From contig NZ_JABAGR010000003.1 in assembly GCF_012844235.1 (NCBI RefSeq), positions 124,001 to 188,000 on the forward strand: a stretch of 64,000 nucleotides of DNA, given 5' to 3'. Position numbers and translations under genes: made by a program. The notes beneath the pieces were generated by a model, which saw nothing but the letters and a program-made list of their open reading frames with translations, did not search any database and had not been told where the DNA came from. This stretch comes from Parafannyhessea umbonata. GTDB taxonomy: Bacteria; Actinomycetota; Coriobacteriia; Coriobacteriales; Atopobiaceae. This document shows positions 27,226 through 36,163 of the stretch, one piece after another (position 1 is the first letter of the stretch; the number at the start of each line of letters is the position of its first letter).

Positions 27226-29349
27226 CTAGGCGGTCTGTCCCTGCCCACCGTCCGCGGGCTGCGCCGCGGGCTGCGGGCCGCCGCGATAGAAGCCGATCTT
27301 GTAGCTGGTGACGCGCACGAGGCCGTCAAGCAGCGTGAAGAGCAGCGGCAGCACGAAGAAGATCAGGATGACGCTGATGAGGGCGCCACGTGCGATGAGC
27401 ATGCCCACCTGCTGGATCATGGGGCTGGACACGCTGAGGTAGATGCCGAGGCACGCCAGGATCAGGATGGAGCTCGACGTCATGATGGGCTGCGCGGTCT
27501 TCTCGATGGACTGGATGGACGCGTCCGCCTTGGGCATGCGCCTGCGGCGCGCCAGGTACTCCTCCGTGAAGATGATGGCGTAGTCCACGGCGGCGCCCAG
27601 CTGCACGGCGTCTATCACGAGGAACGCGACGAAGTTGATGGTCTGTCCCATGAGGTAGGGGACGGCCTCGTTCATCCAGATGGAGACCTCGATCGCCAGG
27701 ATGAGGATGACGGGGATCGAGACGGACCTGAACATCACGAGCAGCACGGCGCCGATGGCCAGGATCGAGGCGAGCTTCACCGTGGTGGAGTCCACGGACG
27801 TGACCGCCTTGATGTCCGCGTAGCTCACGGCGTTGCCCACGAGGCGGTACTTGTTGCCGTAGCGCGCCCTGCACAGGCCGCGCACCCTCTTCACCAGGTC
27901 GAACGCCTGCTTGGACTCGTCCGGTATGCGCGACGTCAGCACGATGCGGCTGTAGCCGCCGCTGAAGAGCTGCTTAATCTGGCTCTTGTCTGCCAGCTGG
28001 CGGGGCAGGGCCGAGCTTGCGATGGTGGAGTACGACAGCACGCTCTTGGTGGTGGGGAGCTTCTGCAGGTCCTCCACCAGGTCGTTCTCGTCTCCCCAGT
28101 GCTCCGCCGGCACCATGATGGCCCAGGTCTGCGACTTGCCAAACGCCTTGTCGATCACGTCGCCGTCCAGCTTGACCTGCGAGGTGGGCGACATGTTCGC
28201 CGCGGACCCGTACGTGAAGCTCACGGATTGCGACGCCAAGAGCGCCGGCACGGCCAGCACCGCCGCGATCACGAGCGCGGGCACGGCCCCGGCGTGACAC
28301 ACCTTCGCCATGCGGTGGAACCCGCGGAAGAACGGCTTGTGCATGGTCTTTTCCACGAGCCCGCGCATGTTGTACAGGATGCACGGCATAAGGAGCGTGA
28401 TGGAGAAGAACGAGCATACGATGCCCTTGGCCAGTGCTATACCCATGTCCGCGCCGATCAGGAACTGCATGGCGCCGAGAGAGAGGAAGCCGAAGAACGT
28501 GACGGCCGCGGAGCTGAGGATGACGGGGAACGACTTCGTCATGGCAGCCACCATGGCCTCGAACTGGTCGTCGGTCTCCTGCTGCGCGCGGCCGAAGTTC
28601 GTGAGCAGCACGATGGAGTAGTCCATGGAGACCGCGAGCTGCAGCACGCTTGCCACGAGCTGCGTGATGGAGGATATGGTGCCGCGGAAGATGTTCGTGC
28701 CCATGTTGAGCACGATCGCGACGCCAATGGTGAGCAGCATCACGATGGGGTGCAGGTAGCTGGTGGTGTTGAGCGCGACCACCACGAGCACCACCACGAC
28801 GGCGATCGTCATGATCTTGCCCATGTCCGTGTTGATGGTGGCCATGTTGGCCGCGTCGTCCGCGGCGGACCCGTCGATCGCGACCTTCCTCGCGCCGGGC
28901 ACCGCCTTCGCGAGCGCGCGGATGTGGTCTATCTGGCTCTGCTTCACGCCGGACTTCAGCACGGCCTGGAACAGGTAGCCCTTGCCGTCGTACCAGTCGG
29001 CTATCGTGTCCGCGTCCTGGGTCTCGAGCGGCTGGTCCACGTCCACCTCATCGCCGAGCCACGTGACCGAGATGACGCCCTTCTCGCCCTTCAGGCGCTT
29101 GTCGAGCGCCTTGGCGTCTGGCAGGCTGATCCCCGTGACGTAGACGCGCGCGTTTGCGATGTCGTTGCCGTAGATGCGCTTCATGGCGTCCAGGTCCTGC
29201 GACGACTTTGCCGTGGGCGGCAGGTAGTCGCTCATGTTCGCATCTATCTTTACCTGCGGGACCAGGCATGCGCAGATGGCGGCCAGCACCACGAACACGC
29301 CGATGACCACCCTGCGGTGCCTGAGGACCCCGCGAAACAGCCTCTCCAT
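27226..29349 (-). CDS. MMPL-family RND transporter
   Basis: About 707 residues, with the RND duplication: a first membrane span near residue 10-30, a large outer domain, five or six spans (about 190-370), a second outer domain and a final group of spans (about 540-670). VSMDYSIVLLTNFG and GAAVDYAIIFTEEY are the two Asp-Tyr motifs of the proton relay. Family members export lipids or drugs. The ATG at 29349 lies 12 bases after AAAGGAG. It is divergent from a TetR regulator with a palindrome between, and is followed by the YhgE-like gene. Confidence 0.88.
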   Translation of the reverse strand: MERLFRGVLRHRRVVIGVFVVLAAICACLVPQVKIDANMSDYLPPTAKSSQDLDAMKRIYGNDIANARVYVTGISLPDAKALDKRLKGEKGVISVTWLGDEVDVDQPLETQDADTIADWYDGKGYLFQAVLKSGVKQSQIDHIRALAKAVPGARKVAIDGSAADDAANMATINTDMGKIMTIAVVVVLVVVALNTTSYLHPIVMLLTIGVAIVLNMGTNIFRGTISSITQLVASVLQLAVSMDYSIVLLTNFGRAQQETDDQFEAMVAAMTKSFPVILSSAAVTFFGFLSLGAMQFLIGADMGIALAKGIVCSFFSITLLMPCILYNMRGLVEKTMHKPFFRGFHRMAKVCHAGAVPALVIAAVLAVPALLASQSVSFTYGSAANMSPTSQVKLDGDVIDKAFGKSQTWAIMVPAEHWGDENDLVEDLQKLPTTKSVLSYSTIASSALPRQLADKSQIKQLFSGGYSRIVLTSRIPDESKQAFDLVKRVRGLCRARYGNKYRLVGNAVSYADIKAVTSVDSTTVKLASILAIGAVLLVMFRSVSIPVILILAIEVSIWMNEAVPYLMGQTINFVAFLVIDAVQLGAAVDYAIIFTEEYLARRRRMPKADASIQSIEKTAQPIMTSSSILILACLGIYLSVSSPMIQQVGMLIARGALISVILIFFVLPLLFTLLDGLVRVTSYKIGFYRGGPQPAAQPADGGQGQTA

Positions 29350-29425
29350 CCTCCCAGGCGCTCCTTTCGATCGCGTTCGCCGGCACGTCGCGCCGCTCCG
29401 GTCGAACATCCGTCCTAAGACGCTC

Positions 29426-29449
29426 ACATGTGGTAGAACATACACATGT
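29426..29449. promoter_or_regulatory. Probable TetR operator between the MMPL and tetR genes
   Basis: ACATGTG (29426-29432) and CACATGT (29443-29449) form an inverted repeat with a 10-base spacer, in an AT-richer stretch upstream of the MMPL gene. The size fits a TetR-family site. It probably controls the MMPL/YhgE unit and the regulator itself. Confidence 0.55.
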
Positions 29450-29596
29450 TGAAAAATACCCAAGCACTAGGCACGCACACGGCAGACGGGCTTTTTGGAC
29501 AGCATTTCGAATCATGTTTAAAACCCGACAGAGCGCCGCACAGGTGTGCGAGAGGAACGTGGCGCCGTCCTGGCGTCGAGGCACGTGGGAGGTAGC

Positions 29597-30211
29597 GTGG
29601 AAGCCATCAGAAACCGCAACGCGCAGAGGTCCGTCCGCCTTCTTGAGGAGGCCCTGACCCTGCTCATCGCCGAGAAGCCGTACGACAAGATCACCGTATC
29701 TGACATCACGCGCCGCGCAGACCTCAACCGCGGCACGTTCTACGCGCACTTCGACAGCGTGGACCAGCTGATGCGCCAGACGATGGACGACCTGACCGAG
29801 AAGGTCTCCGCCTCCATAGACCCGCTGGTCACGAACTCGTTCTTCCAGGACCCCATGCCGTTTCTGCGCCAGATAAGCGACTTTGTGTGCGACAACCTGG
29901 CCCTGACCCGCAAGCTCGTGGACAACGACCGCCTGGGGCCGTTCCTGGGCGCGCTCATGGACCGCATAGAGCGCCACCTGCACGACATCGCCCGCAGCGA
30001 GGACCCGGAAGGCGGCAACTTCCCGCTCGAGACGGTGGACTTCCTCTTGGGCGGCATCCGCAACGCCTACGCGTCGTGGCTGGAGGGCGCGTACGGGAAC
30101 GAGGGGATAGAGGACCTCAACCAGAGCCTGTGCGCGTTCATCAAGGCGGTCGGCGTGGTGCTGGAGCGGCGCAGGCGCGAGCGCGCCGGCGGCGAGGGCG
30201 GGGAGGACTAG
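29597..30211 (+). CDS. TetR/AcrR-family transcriptional regulator
   Basis: A 204-residue regulator. The N-terminal helix-turn-helix includes KITVSDITRRADLNRGTFYAHFDS (residues about 31-54, seen in two parts: ITVSDITRRADLNRG and TFYAHFDSVDQL), which is the classic TetR pattern. The C-terminal half is a helical ligand domain. The start is the GTG after GGGAGGTAGC. It is divergent from the MMPL transporter and probably represses it. The GH3 gene begins 2 bases after its stop and may be in the same transcript. Confidence 0.9.
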   Translation: MEAIRNRNAQRSVRLLEEALTLLIAEKPYDKITVSDITRRADLNRGTFYAHFDSVDQLMRQTMDDLTEKVSASIDPLVTNSFFQDPMPFLRQISDFVCDNLALTRKLVDNDRLGPFLGALMDRIERHLHDIARSEDPEGGNFPLETVDFLLGGIRNAYASWLEGAYGNEGIEDLNQSLCAFIKAVGVVLERRRRERAGGEGGED

Positions 30212-30213
30212 CG

Positions 30214-32604
30214 ATGGATGCGAGGTACGCGGACGCGGCCGAGAAGATCGTGGCCAAGCTTGACCGCGACCGCCTGCTTGACCTGGGCGTCGGCGCGGAC
30301 TTCTGGCACACGAGGGCGTATCCCGAGGCGGGCGTACCGGCGCTTGCCGTGAGCGACGGGCCGTCGGGGCTGCGCCACCAGGGGCCTGGCGCGCGGGACA
30401 TGACGGACTCCGAGCCCGCCACGTGCTTCCCGGCGCTGGCGACGGCCGCGGCCACGTGGGACCCGGAGCTCGTGGAGCGGATGGGCGCCGCCATCGGGAG
30501 CGAGGCCCGCGCGCAGGGCGTGGGCGTGGTGCTGGGGCCGGGGCTCAACATCAAGAGGAGCCCGCTCTGTGGCCGAAACTTCGAGTACTTCTCGGAGGAC
30601 CCCCTGCTTGCGGGCACCCTCGCCACGAGCCACGTGCGCGGCGTGCAGTCCACGGGGGTCGGCTCGTGCATCAAGCACTTTGCCGTGAACTCGCAGGAGT
30701 ACAGGCGCTTTGGCAACGACAGCGTGGTGGACGAGCGCACCCTGCGCGAGATATACCTGCGCGCCTTCGAGATGGTGGTGCGCGACGCCAGGCCGCAGAT
30801 AGTGATGAGCGCCTACGTGATGCTGAAAGGCGTCTATTGCAGCGACAACCGCCACCTCCTGCGCGATATCCTGCGCGACGAGTGGGGCTTCGACGGCGTG
30901 GTGGTGACGGACTGGGGCGGCATGCACGACCGCGCGGCCGCGTACGAGGCCGGCTGCGACCTGGCCATGCCGGGTGGCGGCACGCACCTGCAGAGGCAGG
31001 CGGCGACGGCGCTGGACTTGGGCACGCTGCGCGAGGGGCGCGTGCGCGAGAGCGCCCGCAGGCTCGTGGCCCTTGCGATGGCGCATGCCGGCGGAGCCAA
31101 GCCCGCCGCAACGGACGTCGCGGCAAACCGCGAGGTCGCGCGGCGCGTGGCCGCCGAGGGCCACGTGCTTCTGGCCAACGACGGCACGCTGCCGCTTGCG
31201 GCGGGCGCCCGCGTGGCGCTCATTGGCCAGATGGCGGAGCGGCCTCGCTACCAGGGAGGTGGCTCCAGCCACATCAACGCCCGGCGCGTCGCGACCATGC
31301 GCGGGCTGCGTCCCGGCTGGGCGTACGCCGCCGGCTACGACGCGCGCACCGGCAGGACCACGCGGGCGCGCGTGGAGGAGGCCGTGCGCGCGGCGCGCGA
31401 GGCGGACGTGGCCGTGGTGGTCGTGGGGCTTCCCGAGGCCATCGAGTCCGAGGGATACGACCGCGCGGACATGCACCTGCCCAAGGGCATGAACCGCCTG
31501 GTGGCCGCCGTGGCCCAGGCAAACCCGCGCACCGTGGTCGTGCTGCAGTGCGGAAGCCCCGTAGAGCTGCCATGGGAGAAGGACGTGGCCGCGGTGCTGT
31601 GCGCGGGCCTTGGCGGCGAGGCCGGCGCCGAGGCGACGGTCGACGTGCTGGAGGGCGCGGTCAACCCATCGGGAAAGCTGCCGGAGACCTGGCCGCTGCA
31701 CGCCGATGACGCGCCGTGCGCGGGGTGCTGGGGCGAGCCGCACCGTCAGTCGCAGTACCGCGAGGGCGTCTTCGTGGGATACCGCTACTACCAGACGGCG
31801 GGCGTGCCGGTGGCGCACTGCTTTGGGCACGGGCTTTCCTACACCAGCTTCGCGTACGGTGCGCTCGCGGTGGATGCTGCAAGCCGCACGGCGAGCTTTG
31901 ACGTCACGAACGTGGGTGGCGTCGCGGGCGCGGAGGTGGCCCAGGTGTACGTGGAGCCGCCCGCCGGCGGGCTTCCGCACCCGCGCGTGCAGCTTGCCGG
32001 CTTCGCGCGCGTGGAGCTTGCCCCCGGCCAGACGCGCCGCGTGAGCGTGGCGCTGGACGAGAAGAGCCTCTCCGTGTGGGACGACGGGTGGAAGCTTGTG
32101 GGTGGCACCTACCAGGTGCTCGTGGGCTCCTCGGTGGAGGACGTGCGCCTCCGCGGCGCGCTGGACGTTGCCGGCAAGGGCATCGCGGCGCCCGGGAAGT
32201 TCGCGGGCACCTGGTACCGCTCGCTGGAGGGAAGGCCAACGGAGGAGGACTCCCGCGCCCTTCTCGGCAGGCCCGTCCCCCCGGAGGTGCACCACGCCAG
32301 GGGGACGTACGACGAGACGGACTCGCTGCTAGAGATGGCGCAGACCTCCGCCGCGTGCCGCTTCGTGGCAAACCGAATCAAGGGCTCGGTGGAGCGGCAG
32401 TACGGCGACCCGATGGACCCGCAGTGCCGCATGTCGATTGCGTCGAGCGTGGGCTGCGCGCTGTTTGGCCTGGTGAACTGCTCTGGCGGTGCCTTGCCCG
32501 CAGGCGTTGCGCGGGCGCTCCTCAACCTTGCGAACGGCCGCGCGCCGTGGCGCCGTGGCGCCGGGGCTGACGGGGCGCCGGGGCTGACGGGGCGCCGGGG
32601 CTGA
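30214..32604 (+). CDS. Glycoside hydrolase family 3 beta-glucosidase
   Basis: A 796-residue GH3 enzyme. The N-terminal barrel has VSDGPSGLRHQ, LGPGLNIKRSPLCGRNFEYFSEDP and the nucleophile Asp in VVVTDWGGMH (about residue 233). The alpha/beta sandwich and a C-terminal FnIII-like domain follow (LSYTSFAYGAL onward). About 100 further residues form a helical extension. No signal peptide is seen, so it likely cleaves imported beta-glucosides. The gene is coupled to tetR. Its last codons and stop come from a 17-bp tandem repeat. Confidence 0.9.
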   Translation: MDARYADAAEKIVAKLDRDRLLDLGVGADFWHTRAYPEAGVPALAVSDGPSGLRHQGPGARDMTDSEPATCFPALATAAATWDPELVERMGAAIGSEARAQGVGVVLGPGLNIKRSPLCGRNFEYFSEDPLLAGTLATSHVRGVQSTGVGSCIKHFAVNSQEYRRFGNDSVVDERTLREIYLRAFEMVVRDARPQIVMSAYVMLKGVYCSDNRHLLRDILRDEWGFDGVVVTDWGGMHDRAAAYEAGCDLAMPGGGTHLQRQAATALDLGTLREGRVRESARRLVALAMAHAGGAKPAATDVAANREVARRVAAEGHVLLANDGTLPLAAGARVALIGQMAERPRYQGGGSSHINARRVATMRGLRPGWAYAAGYDARTGRTTRARVEEAVRAAREADVAVVVVGLPEAIESEGYDRADMHLPKGMNRLVAAVAQANPRTVVVLQCGSPVELPWEKDVAAVLCAGLGGEAGAEATVDVLEGAVNPSGKLPETWPLHADDAPCAGCWGEPHRQSQYREGVFVGYRYYQTAGVPVAHCFGHGLSYTSFAYGALAVDAASRTASFDVTNVGGVAGAEVAQVYVEPPAGGLPHPRVQLAGFARVELAPGQTRRVSVALDEKSLSVWDDGWKLVGGTYQVLVGSSVEDVRLRGALDVAGKGIAAPGKFAGTWYRSLEGRPTEEDSRALLGRPVPPEVHHARGTYDETDSLLEMAQTSAACRFVANRIKGSVERQYGDPMDPQCRMSIASSVGCALFGLVNCSGGALPAGVARALLNLANGRAPWRRGAGADGAPGLTGRRG
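32557..32604 (+). repeat. 17-bp tandem repeat forming the end of the GH3 gene
   Basis: GGCGCCGGGGCTGACG recurs with a 17-base period three times. Because 17 is not a multiple of three, the copies are read in three frames: GAGAD, GAPGLT, then GRRG and stop. The TGA stop lies in the third copy. Confidence 0.8.
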
Positions 32605-32613
32605 CGCGCGGCG

Positions 32614-33261
32614 CTAGAGCTGCAGCAGCTCGAAGGACGAGAAGAGCTCGTCCGCGGCAGAGAGGTCCTGCGGGACGCTCGATCCCGTGTATCCCAGCGT
32701 GTGGACGCCCGCGGCCTGCGCGGACGCCACGCCGGAGGGGGAGTCCTCGAACGCGACGGCCTCGCGCGCCGCCGTCCCAAGCGCCTCGAGCGCACGGGCG
32801 TACGGCTCTGGGTCCGGCTTGTGGCGCGCGACGTCGTCGCCGCCCACGACGAGGTCCACCAGGTCAAGAAGGCCTATGCGCCGCAGCGCCGTCACGACGA
32901 GGCGGTGCTGCGTGGTCGAGACGACGGCCACGCGCGTGCCGCCCGTGCGCAGGCGGCCCATGAGCCCGCGGGCGCCGGGCGACGCCTCTAACGGCATCTC
33001 CTCGTAGATCACGTCGCTGGGACGTCGGTGCGCGAAGAACTCCTGCGCGCTCACGTCCATGCCGTGTGCCCGGAAGAGGGCCGGGATCGACTCCAGGCCG
33101 TCGGTCCCGGCGAGCGAGTTCTTCTCGCCCTGCGTGGGCGTGATGCCGAAGTGGGCGTAGGCCTCCTCGTCGAGCTCGATGCCAAAGCGCTCCGTGTCCG
33201 CGAGCGTGCCGTCAAAGTCGAAGAGCGCCGCCCGGATGCGCGACGGCCGTGGTGTTGCCAT
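32614..33261 (-). CDS. HAD hydrolase, beta-phosphoglucomutase-like
   Basis: A 215-residue HAD subfamily IA protein. Motif I is FDFDGTLADTE (nucleophile Asp near residue 14), motif II VVSTT, the Lys is in RHKPDPEPY and motif III is AFEDSPSGVASA. The cap is the small helical type of phosphoglucomutase and sugar-phosphate phosphatases. The ATG follows GGGAGGCACC. It converges with the GH3 gene. Substrate unknown. Confidence 0.9.
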   Translation of the reverse strand: MATPRPSRIRAALFDFDGTLADTERFGIELDEEAYAHFGITPTQGEKNSLAGTDGLESIPALFRAHGMDVSAQEFFAHRRPSDVIYEEMPLEASPGARGLMGRLRTGGTRVAVVSTTQHRLVVTALRRIGLLDLVDLVVGGDDVARHKPDPEPYARALEALGTAAREAVAFEDSPSGVASAQAAGVHTLGYTGSSVPQDLSAADELFSSFELLQL

Positions 33262-33335
33262 GGTGCCTCCCGTGGGTGTGGTGCCGATGTGGTGGCGTCC
33301 ATTGTAGCGTGGCGACGAGTTTTGCTCGGGAGTGA

Positions 33336-33428
33336 CAAGTCGTGATGCGTGCGCCCTATATTTTGACTTATGGATTAAGTCGAATTATAGATAGCTCATA
33401 ATTTGAGTTGTGCCGTAAGTCGTGACAT
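33336..33428. promoter_or_regulatory. AT-rich promoter region with dyads upstream of the esterase gene
   Basis: An AT-rich island between divergent genes. It has GACTTA / TAAGTC (about 33364-33381) as an inverted repeat and AAGTCGTGA twice (about 33337 and 33416). These look like binding sites for a regulator of the esterase or HAD gene; none can be named. Confidence 0.4.
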
Positions 33429-33464
33429 AAGGGGTAGCGGCGTCGCCGCGAGTGAGGAGGGGCA

Positions 33465-34367
33465 GTGCCCAGCGAGTACGCAGAGCTCATGAACGCGATA
33501 TTCAGGGACAGGCCGTGGGACGCGTCCCCAGAGGCGCACGTGCACGACGGCGATGGCGACGCCCGCGCCAGGCGGCTGCCGCGCACGCCCAAGGGCGTGA
33601 CGGTTGGGGAGGTCGACCTCAATGGGCTGGGAGGCGAGTGCCTGACGAAGCGGGGCAACGCGGGCTGGGTGCTCTACGTGCACGGCGGCGGGTACATGTC
33701 CGGGTCTGCGCGCGAGCGCCGCGAGGTGTGCCAGTACATCGCGGACGTGCACGGCCGCAACGTGATGAGCTGCAACTACCGCCTTGCCCCCGAGCACCTG
33801 TGGCCCGCGCAGATCGACGACACGCTGACGGCGTGGGAGGGCGTGCTCGCGCGGGGCATCGACCCCGCGGACGTGATCGTCGCCGGGGAGTCCGCGGGCG
33901 GCACCCTGGCCCTCTCGCTCGCGTTCGTGCTCAAGGGGCGCGGCATGGCGCAGCCGGGCGGCATCATGGCGCTGTCACCCTCCGTCACGCAGGCGGAGAG
34001 CCTCCCGTCGCACTCCGCAAACGTCGCCACGGACTACCTGCTGCGCGACGCGGTCGAGAAGGGCGCCCTCCGCATGGTGTACGGCGGACCCGCCTGCACG
34101 GAGGGGTTCCTGCGCGACCCGGTGGTGTCGCCGCTGTACGGCGACTTCTCTGGCCTGCCGCCGGTGTTTCTCTCCGCGTCTGACACGGAGTGCCTGGTGG
34201 ACGACGCGCGCGTGCTCTACCAGCGGCTTCGCGAGGCGGGGCATCCCGCGGCGCTCGACATCCAGCACGGGTGCCCCCACGCCTTCCAGATGTTTCCCCG
34301 CATGCCCGAGGCGCGCGACGCCCTTGCCGCCGGCTTTGCGTTCTTCGCACGACAGGCGCGGGCGTAG
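33465..34367 (+). CDS. Alpha/beta hydrolase, hormone-sensitive-lipase family
   Basis: A 300-residue esterase. The oxyanion-hole motif HGGGYMSGS is near residue 73 and the nucleophile Ser is in GESAGG near residue 145. The Asp in ASDTECLVDDA and the His in GCPHAFQMF complete the triad. There is no signal peptide. The GTG start has GAGGAGG upstream. The family hydrolyses short acyl esters; the natural substrate is unknown. Confidence 0.9.
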   Translation: MPSEYAELMNAIFRDRPWDASPEAHVHDGDGDARARRLPRTPKGVTVGEVDLNGLGGECLTKRGNAGWVLYVHGGGYMSGSARERREVCQYIADVHGRNVMSCNYRLAPEHLWPAQIDDTLTAWEGVLARGIDPADVIVAGESAGGTLALSLAFVLKGRGMAQPGGIMALSPSVTQAESLPSHSANVATDYLLRDAVEKGALRMVYGGPACTEGFLRDPVVSPLYGDFSGLPPVFLSASDTECLVDDARVLYQRLREAGHPAALDIQHGCPHAFQMFPRMPEARDALAAGFAFFARQARA

Positions 34368-34410
34368 CGTCTTCGGGCGCGCCGCGAGCAGAGCGCCTGC
34401 CGCAGGGCGG

Positions 34411-34932
34411 CTACAGGCCCTGGATCTGGCAGGAGCGCATGGTCTCGAGCGCGGCCTCGTGCTTCTGCGGCGTGACGCCGGCGCAGCAAGCGGGATCGAC
34501 GGAGATGCGCACCTCCGGCAGCACGGCCTTCAGCAAGAGCGCGTTCGACACGACACAGATGTCCGTGCACAGGCCCACGAGCTCCACCTCGAGCTCGTGG
34601 GCCTCGGCCATCTGCCGCACGGCGCGCGCGAGGTCCGTCGAGCCAAACGTGGGCTTGTCAAACACGTGGTCCGCCGGCACGAGCTCCGCGACCTCAGGGC
34701 GCAGCTGCCAGCCGTCCGTCCCCCTTATGCAGTGGGGGACGGGCAGGTACGTGCCCTCCTGCGTGGAGAGGTAGTCCGCGGGGTGCGTGTCGCGCGTGGC
34801 GAACACGTCGCGCGCCGGGTACGAGCGGATCTTCCGCACGACGGCCGGGACAATGGCCCGCGCCTCCGGCGTGCCGAGCGCGCCGTCGATGAAGTCGTTC
34901 TGCATGTCGATCACGATCAGGATCTTGCGCAT
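34411..34932 (-). CDS. Isochorismatase-family cysteine hydrolase
   Basis: A 173-residue protein. IVIDMQNDFIDGALG supplies the catalytic Asp, the Lys lies in FDKPTFGSTDL and the nucleophile Cys in GLCTDICVVSNAL. The layout is that of nicotinamidases and related amidases. The ATG follows GAGGGAGGCACC. The in-frame upstream extension over GC-rich non-coding DNA is rejected. It could take part in NAD salvage, but other amides are possible. Confidence 0.88.
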   Translation of the reverse strand: MRKILIVIDMQNDFIDGALGTPEARAIVPAVVRKIRSYPARDVFATRDTHPADYLSTQEGTYLPVPHCIRGTDGWQLRPEVAELVPADHVFDKPTFGSTDLARAVRQMAEAHELEVELVGLCTDICVVSNALLLKAVLPEVRISVDPACCAGVTPQKHEAALETMRSCQIQGL

Positions 34933-35173
34933 GGTGCCTCCCTCTGCGAGCGGGCCGCCGTGGCCCGCGCCCGTTCCCACCTGCATGCTACCGCGTATCG
35001 CGCGGCCGCGTGCCGCACGGCCGCGGCGCCGGGTGAGAAGGGCTTGGCCGCCGGTGCCGGCGACGGCGCCGGGGCTTCTCGGCCGCACGGCCGTGACGCC
35101 GGGCCGGCAGGCGGCTACAATTGCCTCGCGCGGGCGTCCATGGGGGACGCCGCGACGGCGTGAGGGGGCTGGC

Positions 35174-36100
35174 GTGTCTGACGATGTTGCCGCAAGGGCA
35201 GACGTGAAGGTGAGCGAGGGCTACATGCCCTTTGGTGAGTGGCGGACGTACTATCGCATCGCGGGCGACGTGCGGGCGGGGCTTGCCGCGGGCAAGGCGC
35301 CGCTCGTGTGCCTGCACGGGGGCCCGGGCTCCACGCACAACTACATGGAGCTGCTTGACCCGCTGGCCACGGACGGCCGCGCCGTCATTAGCTACGACCA
35401 GCTGGGCTGCGGCAACTCGTACGTGGAGGGGCACCCGGAGCTGTGGCACGCGAAGACCTGGGTGGACGAGCTCGAGGCGCTCGTGGCGTACCTGGGGCTC
35501 ACGCGCTTCCACCTGCTGGGGCAGTCTTGGGGCGGCATGCTCGAGATAACGTACCTGGTGGAGCGCCAGCCCGCCGGCGTGCTGAGCGCCACGCTCAGCA
35601 GCACGCTGCCGTCCTCGCAGCTGTGGGGGCGCGAGCAGCACCGCATGGCTCGGATGCTTCCCGAGCCAGAGTGGCGCGCGCTCGAGCGCGCGGAGGAGAC
35701 CGGCGACTTCCGGGGCGAGGCATACCAGCGCGCGATCGACCACTACATGCAGCTGCACTGCGCGGACCTTGCGTATGGGCCGGACGCGCCGGAGTGCCTG
35801 CGCCGCCCCAAGCGCAGCGGCACGGAGTCGTACGTGACGGCGTGGGGCCCCAACGAGCTCACGCCCGCCGGCACGCTGCGCGACTGGGACTACACGGACC
35901 GGCTGGGCCAGATCCACGTGCCCACCCTGGTGGTGAGCGGCACGGACGACCTGTGCACGCCGCTCGTGGCCAAGACCATGGCGGACGGCATCCCCGGTGC
36001 GCGCTGGGAGCTGTTCGAGGGGTGCCGCCACATGTGCTATGCGGACGACGCCCCTCGCTACCTGCGCATGATGCGCTCGTGGCTTGCCCAGAACGACTAG
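35174..36100 (+). CDS. Alpha/beta hydrolase, proline iminopeptidase-like
   Basis: A 308-residue hydrolase of the prolyl-aminopeptidase/L-amino-acid amidase type. HGGPGSTHNYM is the oxyanion motif, the nucleophile Ser is in GQSWGGML, the Asp in SGTDDLCTP and the His in GCRHMCYADD. The GTG start has GAGGGGG upstream, and a -10-like TACAAT lies at about 35116. The enzyme probably removes N-terminal proline from small peptides in the cytosol. Confidence 0.88.
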   Translation: MSDDVAARADVKVSEGYMPFGEWRTYYRIAGDVRAGLAAGKAPLVCLHGGPGSTHNYMELLDPLATDGRAVISYDQLGCGNSYVEGHPELWHAKTWVDELEALVAYLGLTRFHLLGQSWGGMLEITYLVERQPAGVLSATLSSTLPSSQLWGREQHRMARMLPEPEWRALERAEETGDFRGEAYQRAIDHYMQLHCADLAYGPDAPECLRRPKRSGTESYVTAWGPNELTPAGTLRDWDYTDRLGQIHVPTLVVSGTDDLCTPLVAKTMADGIPGARWELFEGCRHMCYADDAPRYLRMMRSWLAQND

Positions 36101-36163
36101 CCGCCCAAAGCACGCGGCCGCGCGCCTTGGGCCTGAGGCCGCCGGCCGCGGCAGCGCCGTGCG

